Shown: positions 45,764 to 54,987 of the stretch, piece by piece | Layout: each line of letters opens with the position of its first letter | How positions within the stretch are numbered: position 1 is the first letter of the stretch | DNA from: Candidatus Solibacter usitatus | GTDB lineage: Bacteria; Acidobacteriota; Terriglobia; Bryobacterales; Bryobacteraceae | Assembly: GCA_016191645.1 (NCBI GenBank) | Contig: JACPVQ010000205.1 | Span: forward strand, 1 to 64,000 | Length of the DNA: 64,000 nucleotides | Reading direction: 5' to 3' | Position numbers and translations under genes: made by a program | The notes under the pieces: generated by a model | Told to the model about the DNA's origin: nothing | What the model saw: only the letters and a program-made list of their open reading frames with translations | The model's database searches: none

Positions 45764-46966
45764 GTGCTTATGATGCTTTCGCGTAATTGGTTCTTGAAGC
45801 TGCTGGTGCTGGCGTGCTGCATCGGCGTTCTCTCTTCCTGTGGCTTCCGCCGCAAGAAATATGAGAACCCCATCACCAAGGACACGCAACAGCCGGACAA
45901 GGTCCTCTTTGACAAGGCGGTGCGGGACCTGGAGAAGAACCGTTTCGAAATCGCCCGTCTGACGCTGCAGACGCTGATCAATACATATGATTCCAGCGAG
46001 TTTCTGGCGAAGGCGAAGCTGGCCATCGCCGACAGCTGGTTCCGCGAGGGCGGCTCCCACGGCTTGGCGCAAGCGGAAGCGGAGTACAAGGATTTCATCC
46101 TGTTTTATCCAACCCTTGAAGAATCGGCCGAGGCGCAGGAGCGCGTTTGCATGATCCACTACCGGCAGATGGAGAAGTCGGATCGCGACCCCAATCACGC
46201 CTTGAAGGCGGAGGAAGAATGCCGCAACCTGCTCACGCAATTCCCTAACAGCAAGTTCGCGCCGCGCGTGGCTCAGTTGCTGCGCAACATCCAGGAAGTG
46301 GTTGGCGACAACGAATTCAAGATCGGCGATTACTACCACCACAAAGGGAGCAATGCCGCCGCCAGCAACCGCTTGCAGGGCTTGGTGGATCAGTATCCGC
46401 TCTATAGCAAGTCGGATGCGGCGCTGTGGCTGATGGGCGATTCGTATTCCAAGATGGGTCCGCGCTTCCGCGACAAGACGGGCACGGCGTATTCCCGCAT
46501 CGTGAAAGAGTATCCGCTGAGCAACTACGTCGAGGACGCGAAGAGGAAACTCAAGGAAATGGAGATGGACATTCCCGAGGCCGATCCCGTCGCCGTGGCG
46601 CGCATGAAGTATGAACAGGAGAATCGCATTAAGCGTGGAATGATGACCAAGGCAACCGGCATCTTCCGCAAGAGCCCGGACACCACGACGGCCGCTAAGT
46701 CGGGCGCTCCGGCCATGACGCGCAACCAACCGAGCCTTCCCGCTACTGTGCCTCTGCCCGCCGCCGCCGGCGCGGGCGTGACCGACGTCAGTGTTTCCAC
46801 GGTCACCGATTCGTCGACCCTTGATTCGAAGCCCGACGCCCGCCAGAATCCTCCCAAGCCGGAAGAGGAAAAGAAGAGCGCTCTTTCCGGCGAACAAGCG
46901 AAACAGGCGGAACAGCAACAGGAAATGAATAAGACCAAGGCCAAGAAAAAGAAGGCCAAGAAGTAG
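45764..46966 (+). CDS. bamD: Outer membrane protein assembly factor BamD-like lipoprotein with long charged C-terminal tail
   Basis: Lipobox LSSCGFRRKKYE; TPR-like repeats with BamD pattern (FDKAVRDLEKNRFEIARLTLQTLINTYDSSEFLAKAKLAIADSWFREGG). Confidence 0.85.
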   Translation: MLMMLSRNWFLKLLVLACCIGVLSSCGFRRKKYENPITKDTQQPDKVLFDKAVRDLEKNRFEIARLTLQTLINTYDSSEFLAKAKLAIADSWFREGGSHGLAQAEAEYKDFILFYPTLEESAEAQERVCMIHYRQMEKSDRDPNHALKAEEECRNLLTQFPNSKFAPRVAQLLRNIQEVVGDNEFKIGDYYHHKGSNAAASNRLQGLVDQYPLYSKSDAALWLMGDSYSKMGPRFRDKTGTAYSRIVKEYPLSNYVEDAKRKLKEMEMDIPEADPVAVARMKYEQENRIKRGMMTKATGIFRKSPDTTTAAKSGAPAMTRNQPSLPATVPLPAAAGAGVTDVSVSTVTDSSTLDSKPDARQNPPKPEEEKKSALSGEQAKQAEQQQEMNKTKAKKKKAKK

Positions 46967-46977
46967 CCGTACGTCCG

Positions 46978-47505
46978 ATGCCCCGTGTATTGTTGGCCGA
47001 CGACAGCCCGCACGCGCAGCGCATGGGCGAGCGAATTCTGCGCGAAGAAGGCTTCGAAGTTGTCTCGGTTACGGACGGCGATGCGGCCATGCAGCGGCTG
47101 GCCGATTCGGACCCCGACGTGATGGTGGTGGATGCGTTTCTTCCACGCCGCTCCGGATTCGATTTGTGCCGCGAGGTGAAAAGCAACGCCGGCATGCGTC
47201 ACGTTCAGGTGGTGTTGACGGCCGGCGTTTTGGAATTGCTGGACGAGACGGAAGCGATGCGCGCCGGCAGCGACGCGCTGTTGAAGAAGCCGTTCGAAGC
47301 GTCGGCTATGATGGATACCCTGCAGCCGCTGGTGGAAGCGGCGAGGATGGCTCGCGAGCAGGCCGCCCGCGGAACCGGACCCGCGGCGCGATTTGATTTG
47401 GAAGATGAGCGCGTGCGCGCAGCCGTTACGCTTGCCGTCGACGCATCCATGCCTACGCTGGTGGACGAGATCACCAGACAAGTGCTCTCCGCATTGAAGA
47501 AATAG
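46978..47505 (+). CDS. Single-domain response regulator with C-terminal helical extension
   Basis: VLLADDSPHAQRMGERILREEGFEVVSV; MVVDAFLPRRSGFDLCREVK; K109-like LLKKPF. Confidence 0.9.
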   Translation: MPRVLLADDSPHAQRMGERILREEGFEVVSVTDGDAAMQRLADSDPDVMVVDAFLPRRSGFDLCREVKSNAGMRHVQVVLTAGVLELLDETEAMRAGSDALLKKPFEASAMMDTLQPLVEAARMAREQAARGTGPAARFDLEDERVRAAVTLAVDASMPTLVDEITRQVLSALKK

Positions 47506-47529
47506 AATTAGAAATAGAGTTTCCAACCC

Positions 47530-48030
47530 ATGCCTGAAAATACGTTCGACATCGTCTCCGTGGTGGAGATGCCTGAAGTGGTGAATGCCATCAACCAGGC
47601 GATGAAAGAGATCACCACACGCTACGACTTGAAAGACTCGCACAGCGCGATCGACTTGAACGAAAAGGACAAGAAGATCACCTTGACCACCAAGGATGAA
47701 TTCAAACTGAAGAGCATCACCGAGATCTTCGAGCAGAAATTGGTCAAGCGCAAAGTTTCCTTGAAGGCCTTAACCTATGCGCCCATGCAGCAGGCCGCGG
47801 GATCCACGGTGAGACAGGAAGTGACCTTGCAGAGCGGCATCGCCACGGAGAAATCGCGGGAAATTGTGAAGGCCATCAAGGACACCAAGAAAAAGGTGCA
47901 GGCGTCCATTCAGGGCGACTTGGTGCGCGTGAGCAGCAAAGATCGCGATACGCTGCAGGACATCATCCAATTCCTGCGCCAGGCCGATTTCGGAATCGAC
48001 ATTCAGTTCACCAACTATCGCTCCAACTGA
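47530..48030 (+). CDS. yajQ: YajQ-family cyclic-di-GMP-binding protein
   Basis: NTFDIVSVVEMPEVVNAINQAMKEITTRYDLKDSHSAIDLNEKDKKITLTTKDEFKLKSI; ends VQASIQGDLVRVSSKDRDTLQDIIQFLRQADFGIDIQFTNYR. Confidence 0.97.
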   Translation: MPENTFDIVSVVEMPEVVNAINQAMKEITTRYDLKDSHSAIDLNEKDKKITLTTKDEFKLKSITEIFEQKLVKRKVSLKALTYAPMQQAAGSTVRQEVTLQSGIATEKSREIVKAIKDTKKKVQASIQGDLVRVSSKDRDTLQDIIQFLRQADFGIDIQFTNYRSN

Positions 48031-48034
48031 CAAC

Positions 48035-48658
48035 GTGGCACGGCGCATCGAATCGCTCTTCCTTCCCGGTCCCGCCGGTCAATTGGAAGCGTTGCTGGAA
48101 GAACCGGAAGATAGTGAACCGCTGAAGGCGGCCGTGGTGTGTCATCCACATCCGCTGTACGGCGGCACGATGCACAACAAAGTGGTCCACCGCATGGCCC
48201 GCGGCCTGAGGCGATCGGGCCATGTTGTCTTGCGCTTCAACTTTCGCGGCGTCAACCGCAGTGAAGGAAAACACGACAACGGCGTCGGCGAAGTGGAGGA
48301 TGCGCGAGCGGCGCTGATGGCACTGCGCGGCCGCTATCCGGAGCTTCCCTTTCGTCTTGCGGGCTTCAGCTTTGGCTCATTAGCCGCGCTGCGTTTGGCG
48401 CACTCCATTCCGGAAACGGAAGCCATTATCGCCACCGGCTTTCCGGCCCACTATGTGACGCCGGACATGCCTCTCGATTCCTCCGTGCGGCGCGTCTTCC
48501 TACACAGCCGTCACGATGCGCTCTGCAAGCCGGATGCCGCGCGGACCTTCTACGAATCGCTTGCCGGGCCGAAAGACTGGCACTGGGTGGAAGCGAGCGA
48601 CCACTTTTTCAGTGACGCGCTGCCGCAACTGGAAGAGTTAGTTGTCTCGCTTGGCTGA
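48035..48658 (+). CDS. Alpha/beta hydrolase
   Basis: AAVVCHPHPLYGGTMHNKVVHRMARGLRRSGHVVLRFNFRGVNRSEG; nucleophile elbow GFSFGS. Confidence 0.92.
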   Translation: MARRIESLFLPGPAGQLEALLEEPEDSEPLKAAVVCHPHPLYGGTMHNKVVHRMARGLRRSGHVVLRFNFRGVNRSEGKHDNGVGEVEDARAALMALRGRYPELPFRLAGFSFGSLAALRLAHSIPETEAIIATGFPAHYVTPDMPLDSSVRRVFLHSRHDALCKPDAARTFYESLAGPKDWHWVEASDHFFSDALPQLEELVVSLG

Positions 48659-51019
48659 CAACGGCGGCGCGTTCTTCACGTATTTGTCGAACCATTCGAT
48701 CATTTCTGCGAGCGTGTGTTCCACCGATTCCTTTCCCACGTAGCCGTGGGACTCATTGGGCAGAAAGACCAGCCGCACTTTGCCGCCATTGCCGCGCACC
48801 GCCTGATACATGCGGTCCGATTGTATGGGGAATGTTCCGGCGTTGTTATCCGCCTCGCCGTGAATCAATAGCAGCGGCTCGTTGATCTTGTTGGCCACCA
48901 TGAACGGCGACATTTTGAGATAGAGCTCCGGCGCTTGCCAGATGGTTCTACGCTCGCTTTGAAACCCGAACGGCGTGAGCGTGCGGTTGTAAGCGCCGCT
49001 GCGGGCAACGCCGGCGCGGAAGAGATCGGAATGCGCCAGGAGATTGGCGGTCATGAAAGCACCGTAACTGTGCCCGCCCACGCCCACGCGGTCGCGGTCG
49101 GTCACGCCAATCTCGACGGCTTTGTCGATGGCCGCCTTGGCACTGGCCACAATCTGCTCGACGTAAGTATTGTTGACCACGGCAGGCTCACCCACCACGG
49201 GCATGCTGGCGTCGTCCAACACCGCGTAGCCTGCAAGAAGATAGAACAGATGCGAAGTGCTTGTGATAGTTGTGAACCTTTCCGTGGATCCGCCAAACTG
49301 CCCCGCCGTGCCGGCATCGACGTATTCGCGAGGATAGGCCCAGACCACCGTTGGCAGGCGCGTGCCTTCTTTGTAATCCGGAGGTAAATAAAGGGTGAAG
49401 GAGAGGTCCACGCCGTCGGGGCGTTTGTAGGTGACCAACTGTTTCCTGATCTTTCGCAGCTGCGGCGTCGGATCGGTGAAGTGCGTGAGCGCTTTTGCTT
49501 CTCCGCCGCTGGAGGAGATGTAGAAGTTAATAGGCTCCGTGGTACTCTCGCGCTCGCTGAGCCAGCGGGAGCCATCGGCGGAGAGAAGCGCGAGCGGACG
49601 CTCGTAGGACTTTTCGGCCGAACGGAACAAACGGGACGTCTCGCCGGTCTTCACGTTGTAGCGGTCCAGAAAGGGCCGCGCGCCGGTGGGCGTTGCTCCC
49701 AACGCGTTGAGGAAAATGTGATCGCCATCCTGTTCCAGCATGCGATGGCCTGTTGACGAGATGTGTTCGATGGGCGTGCCCGGATCGCGATAGCGGTCCT
49801 GCGAGCTTCTGCTAACGGCAACCTTAGGCATCGCGCCTCGGTCGCTCAGATTCAGAATCATCGTTCTGGTCCAGCGGCGGTTCCGTTCTTCGTCGCGCAC
49901 CAGTGCGAATCCCTTTCCCCAATCGATGCCGCGGAAGCGATGCTCCAACTTCATCCACTCCGCCGCCTGCCCGCCAATCTTGCGCGTCATCAACCGGTCG
50001 CGGAACGGGGCCTTCCTTGCCGGATCTCCGCTATCGAGCGCCTCCACCCAAAACAGCGTCGCCGGTTCATCGGGACGCCATGACAGCGAACGCGGACCCG
50101 GGGCGACGCCTTCAATGGCCACGCCATCCTCCATCCCTTTTTCAAAAAGCTTCTCTTCTTCACGACCGTTGGGATCCAAAAGAAGAGTGGTTTGCGGGAA
50201 GGAGTTCCATGTATGAAGCAGCGAATAAGGTCTGTGAATACGCACCAGGAAGACATGCCGGCCATCCGGGGAGGGTTCGATGGTGGAATAGAGGCCGGGT
50301 TGGTAATACGGCGTGAACTTTCCGGTTTGCACCTCCACCATCAACAGCTGCGACGTCATGTAGTAATCGAATAAATCCATGTCGTGCGCGCTGGTGAGCA
50401 GATCCTGCAGCGTACGAACGGGGGCGCGTCTACCGGCGCTTTCCTGAATGCGCGGCCCGGACGGAACCAGCGGGGCCTCCGGCGGATTACCCCGCTTGGG
50501 AATCGATTTCACCAGCAGGTGGCGGCTGTCCGGCATCCATTGAATGGTTTCCGAAATCGCGGCGTTGACGTTGATGCCGGGAACGGCCCGCACTTTGCCG
50601 GTCGCCGTTTCACAGAGCATCAGATCGATGCGGTTGGTCAGCGTGCTGGTGAAAGCGAACCACTTCCCGTCCGAACTCCAGCGGGGCATGCCGAAAACAC
50701 CGTCCTTCGGAAGCGCCAGCGGAACCGTCTGGCCATCGGCGGCGCGAAGCAGTGTGAACTCGACGAAGGTGATTCCCAGGTGCGGTCCATTGGTGCGCGG
50801 GTTCGTGCGCAGACCCGCCAGCCGCAGCATGGGCTGCGACACTTGCGCGATGGAAGGATAGCGCCCGCGGCGGAGCAGAAGTACGTGCGTGCGCGAAGGA
50901 TTCACCTGCGCCGTGGGCGCCATGGGCGCATTGAGAACATCTAGAACCGGTTGCGGAGGCTTCTTATAGCCGTCCTCCGCATGTGCCATTCCAGCGAGCA
51001 AGAGCAGCGTCAACATCAT
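48638..51019 (-). CDS. S9 family peptidase (glutamyl endopeptidase/POP-like)
   Basis: RVGVGGHSYGAFMTANLLAHSDLFRAGVARSGAYNRTLTPFGFQSERRTIWQAPELYLKMSPF; N-terminal propeller. Confidence 0.93.
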   Translation of the reverse strand: MMLTLLLLAGMAHAEDGYKKPPQPVLDVLNAPMAPTAQVNPSRTHVLLLRRGRYPSIAQVSQPMLRLAGLRTNPRTNGPHLGITFVEFTLLRAADGQTVPLALPKDGVFGMPRWSSDGKWFAFTSTLTNRIDLMLCETATGKVRAVPGINVNAAISETIQWMPDSRHLLVKSIPKRGNPPEAPLVPSGPRIQESAGRRAPVRTLQDLLTSAHDMDLFDYYMTSQLLMVEVQTGKFTPYYQPGLYSTIEPSPDGRHVFLVRIHRPYSLLHTWNSFPQTTLLLDPNGREEEKLFEKGMEDGVAIEGVAPGPRSLSWRPDEPATLFWVEALDSGDPARKAPFRDRLMTRKIGGQAAEWMKLEHRFRGIDWGKGFALVRDEERNRRWTRTMILNLSDRGAMPKVAVSRSSQDRYRDPGTPIEHISSTGHRMLEQDGDHIFLNALGATPTGARPFLDRYNVKTGETSRLFRSAEKSYERPLALLSADGSRWLSERESTTEPINFYISSSGGEAKALTHFTDPTPQLRKIRKQLVTYKRPDGVDLSFTLYLPPDYKEGTRLPTVVWAYPREYVDAGTAGQFGGSTERFTTITSTSHLFYLLAGYAVLDDASMPVVGEPAVVNNTYVEQIVASAKAAIDKAVEIGVTDRDRVGVGGHSYGAFMTANLLAHSDLFRAGVARSGAYNRTLTPFGFQSERRTIWQAPELYLKMSPFMVANKINEPLLLIHGEADNNAGTFPIQSDRMYQAVRGNGGKVRLVFLPNESHGYVGKESVEHTLAEMIEWFDKYVKNAPPLSAKRDN

Positions 51020-51034
51020 GGAGCAAAGTTACCA

Positions 51035-52186
51035 CTAGTCGAGGCGTTTGTGGAATCGCAACGCGCTAAGACTCAGAATGGCCACTCCGAAGATGGCGAG
51101 GGCCACGAATTGCGGCCATAGGACATCGATCCCGCTGCCCTTCAAGAAGACGCCGCGGCAAATCTCAATGAAATAGCGGATGGGGTTGATCATCGTCAGG
51201 TACTGCACCGGCTCCGGCATGCTTCGGATGGGAAATGCGAAGCCGCTCAACATGAAGGCGGGCTGGAAGAAAAAGAAGGTGGATAGACTCGCCTGCATTT
51301 GTGTGTTCGACACCGTGGAGATGAAGATTCCGGCGCCCAGCGTCGTCATCATGAACAGGACCGCGGCGCAAAATAGAAGCAGAACGTTGCCTTGGAACGG
51401 GATGTGAAACACAGTCATCCCCAGGACGATGATCACTCCCAGATCGAACAGGCCGACGATAGCGAACGGCAACGTCTTGCCCAGCATCAGCTCCATGGGA
51501 CGAATGGGCGTGACCATCAATTGCTCCATAGTGCCGATCTCTTTTTCGCGCACGATGGCCATCGATGTGAGCATCAGCGTGACGATCGTGATGATGTTCA
51601 CGGCGACACCCGGAATGAAGTAGTTGCGGCTTTTCAATTCCGGGTTGAACCAAACGCGCTGTTGAAAATCGATGCCCGGCGCATTCACGCGCGCGATTGC
51701 GCCGCCGCGCGCCATGCGCTTCTGCGTCACCAGATGGACAATCTGTCCGTTGGCGAAAGTGCGTCCGATTTCGGCGGCGTAGTTCGCCAGAATGGAAGCC
51801 GTATTGGAATTGCTGCCTTCCACCAGCACTTGAATCCTGGTCTGCCGGCCGCGCGCAAGATCCTCGCCGAACCCCGGTGGAATCGCGATGGCGGAATGGA
51901 TCTCGTCGCGATCCAGAAGGTCCTGCATTTGCTTGGGATTGGCCGGGCTGTGCGTCACCGTGAAATATTTGGACGAAGTAAACGCGTCGCGCAGCTCGCG
52001 GCTTTGCGGCGAATTGTCCTGGTCCAGCCAGGCGAGACGGGAGCGATCGACATCGAGATTGACAATGAATCCGAACACCATGAACTGAACAATCGGCGGC
52101 ACCAGAACCATTCCGCGCATGCGCGGATCGCGAAAAGTAACGCGCAGTTCCTTGCGAATAATCTCTTTGATGCGTTCCCAGTTCAT
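51035..52186 (-). CDS. ABC-2 type transporter permease (YbhR-like)
   Basis: MNWERIKEIIRKELRVTFRDPRMRGMVLVPPIVQFMVFGF; REKEIGTMEQLMVTPIRPMELMLGKTLPF. Confidence 0.92.
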   Translation of the reverse strand: MNWERIKEIIRKELRVTFRDPRMRGMVLVPPIVQFMVFGFIVNLDVDRSRLAWLDQDNSPQSRELRDAFTSSKYFTVTHSPANPKQMQDLLDRDEIHSAIAIPPGFGEDLARGRQTRIQVLVEGSNSNTASILANYAAEIGRTFANGQIVHLVTQKRMARGGAIARVNAPGIDFQQRVWFNPELKSRNYFIPGVAVNIITIVTLMLTSMAIVREKEIGTMEQLMVTPIRPMELMLGKTLPFAIVGLFDLGVIIVLGMTVFHIPFQGNVLLLFCAAVLFMMTTLGAGIFISTVSNTQMQASLSTFFFFQPAFMLSGFAFPIRSMPEPVQYLTMINPIRYFIEICRGVFLKGSGIDVLWPQFVALAIFGVAILSLSALRFHKRLD

Positions 52187-53319
52187 GCTATTTTCATCCT
52201 CAGCTTGCGAGTCAGAAAGAAGAAGACCACCGTGGCGTACAGCAACAGAAACGCCAGTTCGGCCCACAGGATCTCCAGGCCGACGCCTTTTTGAAAAATG
52301 CCTTTCATCATCGCCACAAAGTAGCGCGCGGGAATGACATAGCTGATGAGGCGGGGAATCAAGGGCATGCTATCGATGGAGTAGACGAAGCCCGACAACA
52401 GAAACGCGGGCAGGAACGAGCTGAGCAGGCCCAATTGATTCGCCATCGCCTGGTTGCGCGTGATGGCGCTCAGAAACAGGCCCCACGCCAGTGCGCCGAA
52501 GAGGAAAATACCGCCGCTGAGAAAGAGCAGCCACACACTGCCGCGCATGGGAACTCCAAACACGAAGATGCCGGCAATCACCGCCGTAATCATGTCGGCC
52601 AAGCCGAGCAGAAAATAGGCCGACAGCTTGCCGATGGCCACTTCCGCCGGACGCAGCGGCGTGGAAAGCAACTCCTCCATGGTGCCGTTCTCCCATTCGC
52701 GGGCGATGGCAAGCGAGGTGAGCATGGAGGCGATGATCATCATGATCACCGCGATCAATCCAGGCACAATGTAGTTCTTCGATTTCAACTCGCTGTTGAA
52801 CATCACGCGCAGTTGGGGATCCACAGGGGGCTTGATCTTCCCCGCTCCATGGCGGATTTGATACTCGGTGCGCACCTGGCTGGAATAGCCTGCGGCCAAA
52901 GCGCGCGCATATCCCAGCGCGATGCTCGCGGTGTTCGAATCGGTGCCATCCAGCAAAAATTGAACGGGCGCTTGGGAACCGGAGAGCAGACGCTTGGCGA
53001 AATCCGTCCGCACTACCAATACGCCCATCACCTTGCCGCCGGTGAGTCCGGTCTCCGCCTGCTTGTAATTGTCGATGTCGCCCAGCGTGGTGAAGAAACG
53101 GGAGCCGCGGAATTGGCCCGTGAACTCATGGCTCTGCGGCGTGCGGTCCTGGTCGAAGATGTAGATGGGGATCTGGTCCACATCCAGAGAAAGCGCATAG
53201 CCGAACAACATCAGCATGATGGCGGGCAGAGCGAGCGCCAGATACATGCTGCGCGTGTCGCGCAGAATGTGCAGCAGCTCCTTGCGGATCATGGCGCGCG
53301 TGCGGCGCAAGCTGATCAT
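52183..53319 (-). CDS. ABC-2 type transporter permease (YbhS-like)
   Basis: AMIRKELLHILRDTRSMYLALALPAIMLMLFGYALSLDVDQIPI; REWENGTMEELLSTPLRPAEVAIGKLSAYF. Confidence 0.92.
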   Translation of the reverse strand: MISLRRTRAMIRKELLHILRDTRSMYLALALPAIMLMLFGYALSLDVDQIPIYIFDQDRTPQSHEFTGQFRGSRFFTTLGDIDNYKQAETGLTGGKVMGVLVVRTDFAKRLLSGSQAPVQFLLDGTDSNTASIALGYARALAAGYSSQVRTEYQIRHGAGKIKPPVDPQLRVMFNSELKSKNYIVPGLIAVIMMIIASMLTSLAIAREWENGTMEELLSTPLRPAEVAIGKLSAYFLLGLADMITAVIAGIFVFGVPMRGSVWLLFLSGGIFLFGALAWGLFLSAITRNQAMANQLGLLSSFLPAFLLSGFVYSIDSMPLIPRLISYVIPARYFVAMMKGIFQKGVGLEILWAELAFLLLYATVVFFFLTRKLRMKIA

Positions 53320-54083
53320 GCGGCGGCCTCGCGTTCCTCGCGTTCAATCATGGAAACGAAAACGTCTTCCATCGACGGCTCCGGCAGATCGGGGGTAGCG
53401 AGGTTTTGGCGCAAATCGTGCGGCGTGCCCAGAGCGATGACACGTCCGCGATACATCAATGCGAGCCGGTGGCAGTACTCGGCCTCTTCCATGTAATGCG
53501 TGGTCACGAAGACCGTGTGTCCGGCGTGAGAGAGATCGTTGATGAGATCCCAGAAGGAGCGGCGCGCCACCGGGTCGACGCCCGACGTCGGTTCGTCGAG
53601 AAAGATCACGGGAGGCTCGTGCAAAATAGCGCAGCCCAAGGCCAGACGTTGTTTCCAGCCGCCGCTGAGTAAATGCGTCACGGTGCCGGCCTTGTCTGTG
53701 AGGCCCGCCATGCCCAGGGCGTAGGATTTGCGCGCCTCGCGCTTATCGCGCGGAACTCCGTATACGCCGCTGAAAAAATCGATGTTCTCTTCCACCGTCA
53801 AATCGTCGTAGAGAGAGAATTTCTGCGACATGTAACCGATGCTGGTTTTCACCGCTTCCGGCTGCCGCGCGACGTCGTATCCGGCGACGTTCGCCGATCC
53901 CGAAGTGGGAGCAAGCAGAGCGCACAGAATGCGAATGGTGGTGGATTTGCCGGCCCCATTGGGTCCGAGGAATCCAAAGATTTCTCCGCGCTTTACGGTG
54001 AGGCTGACGTCGTCGACGGCGACAAAGTCTCCGAAGCGCTTGACCAGTTTGTCGATGACCACCGTGGTTTCACGCGGCGTCAC
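53316..54083 (-). CDS. ABC transporter ATP-binding protein (corresponds to one half of YbhF)
   Basis: FLGPNGAGKSTTIRIL; LSGGWKQRLALGCAILHEPPVIFLDEPTSGVDP. Confidence 0.94.
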   Translation of the reverse strand: MTPRETTVVIDKLVKRFGDFVAVDDVSLTVKRGEIFGFLGPNGAGKSTTIRILCALLAPTSGSANVAGYDVARQPEAVKTSIGYMSQKFSLYDDLTVEENIDFFSGVYGVPRDKREARKSYALGMAGLTDKAGTVTHLLSGGWKQRLALGCAILHEPPVIFLDEPTSGVDPVARRSFWDLINDLSHAGHTVFVTTHYMEEAEYCHRLALMYRGRVIALGTPHDLRQNLATPDLPEPSMEDVFVSMIEREEREAAA

Positions 54084-54987
54084 GGGAAACCCCTTTGCGC
54101 ACGGTGGCGATGAAAACGTCTTCGAGCGAAGGAAGCACGCGCCGCAAGGAGTGACCGGCTGTGGCCTTCATGACCTGCTCTTCGGACACGCCGGGCTTTA
54201 CAAACACGTGCAATGTGTTCCCAGCCAGTTCGACGTTTGAGACCTCAGGCAGCGTGCGCAGATAGTCCCGCGTGGGACGAAGATTGTCGCCGCGCACTTC
54301 GTAACAGGATTCGGGAAGCTGCTCGCGCAGCGCGAGAGGGGTGTCCATGAGAATCAGGCGGCCGTAGTTCATGAGGGCCACGCGGTCGCAGCGCTCCGCC
54401 TCATCGAGGTAAGCGGTGGTGACCATGACGGTGAGTCCATCTTTAACCAACTGCTGCAGGATGGCCCAGAAATCGCGGCGGGAGACAGGGTCCACGCCGT
54501 TGGTCGGCTCGTCCAAAAAGAGAATCTCCGGCTTGTGGAGCAGTGTGCACATCAGGGCGAGCTTCTGTTTCATTCCCCCGGAAAGTTTCGCCGCCGGGCG
54601 ATGGAGAAAAGGCTGCATGCGCGTCATCTGCAAGAGGCGCGCGGTCAATTCGTCACGCTCTTTTCCGACGATGCCGAAGAGATCGGAATAGAAACGCATG
54701 TTCTCGTTCACGGTTAGGTCGCCATAGAGGCCGAACTTCTGTGCCATGTAACCAATTCGATCTTTCACAGCATCGGGATTGCGCGCCACATCGTATCCAG
54801 CCACGCTCATCTCGCCAGCGGTAGGGTTCATGAGGCCGCAGAGCATGCGCAGAGTCGTGGTTTTCCCCGCGCCGTCGGGCCCCACGAGTCCAAATACTTC
54901 GCCCTTGGCTACGGAAAAGTTGACGCAGTCCACCGCTGTCAGCGATCCGAATTGCCGCGTCAGGTTCGATGCTTGAATCTGCATCAA
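54070..54987 (-). CDS. ABC transporter ATP-binding protein (corresponds to the other half of YbhF)
   Basis: LVGPDGAGKTTTLRML; LSGGMKQKLALMCTLLHKPEILFLDEPTNGVDP. Confidence 0.94.
   Translation of the reverse strand: MMQIQASNLTRQFGSLTAVDCVNFSVAKGEVFGLVGPDGAGKTTTLRMLCGLMNPTAGEMSVAGYDVARNPDAVKDRIGYMAQKFGLYGDLTVNENMRFYSDLFGIVGKERDELTARLLQMTRMQPFLHRPAAKLSGGMKQKLALMCTLLHKPEILFLDEPTNGVDPVSRRDFWAILQQLVKDGLTVMVTTAYLDEAERCDRVALMNYGRLILMDTPLALREQLPESCYEVRGDNLRPTRDYLRTLPEVSNVELAGNTLHVFVKPGVSEEQVMKATAGHSLRRVLPSLEDVFIATVRKGVSRDAA

Noticed and set aside
45119-46918. 599-aa minus-strand ORF antisense to rpe and bamD
   Set aside because: Opposite strand encodes clearly recognisable Rpe and BamD; the antisense product is His/Arg-rich low-complexity typical of GC-rich shadow ORFs.
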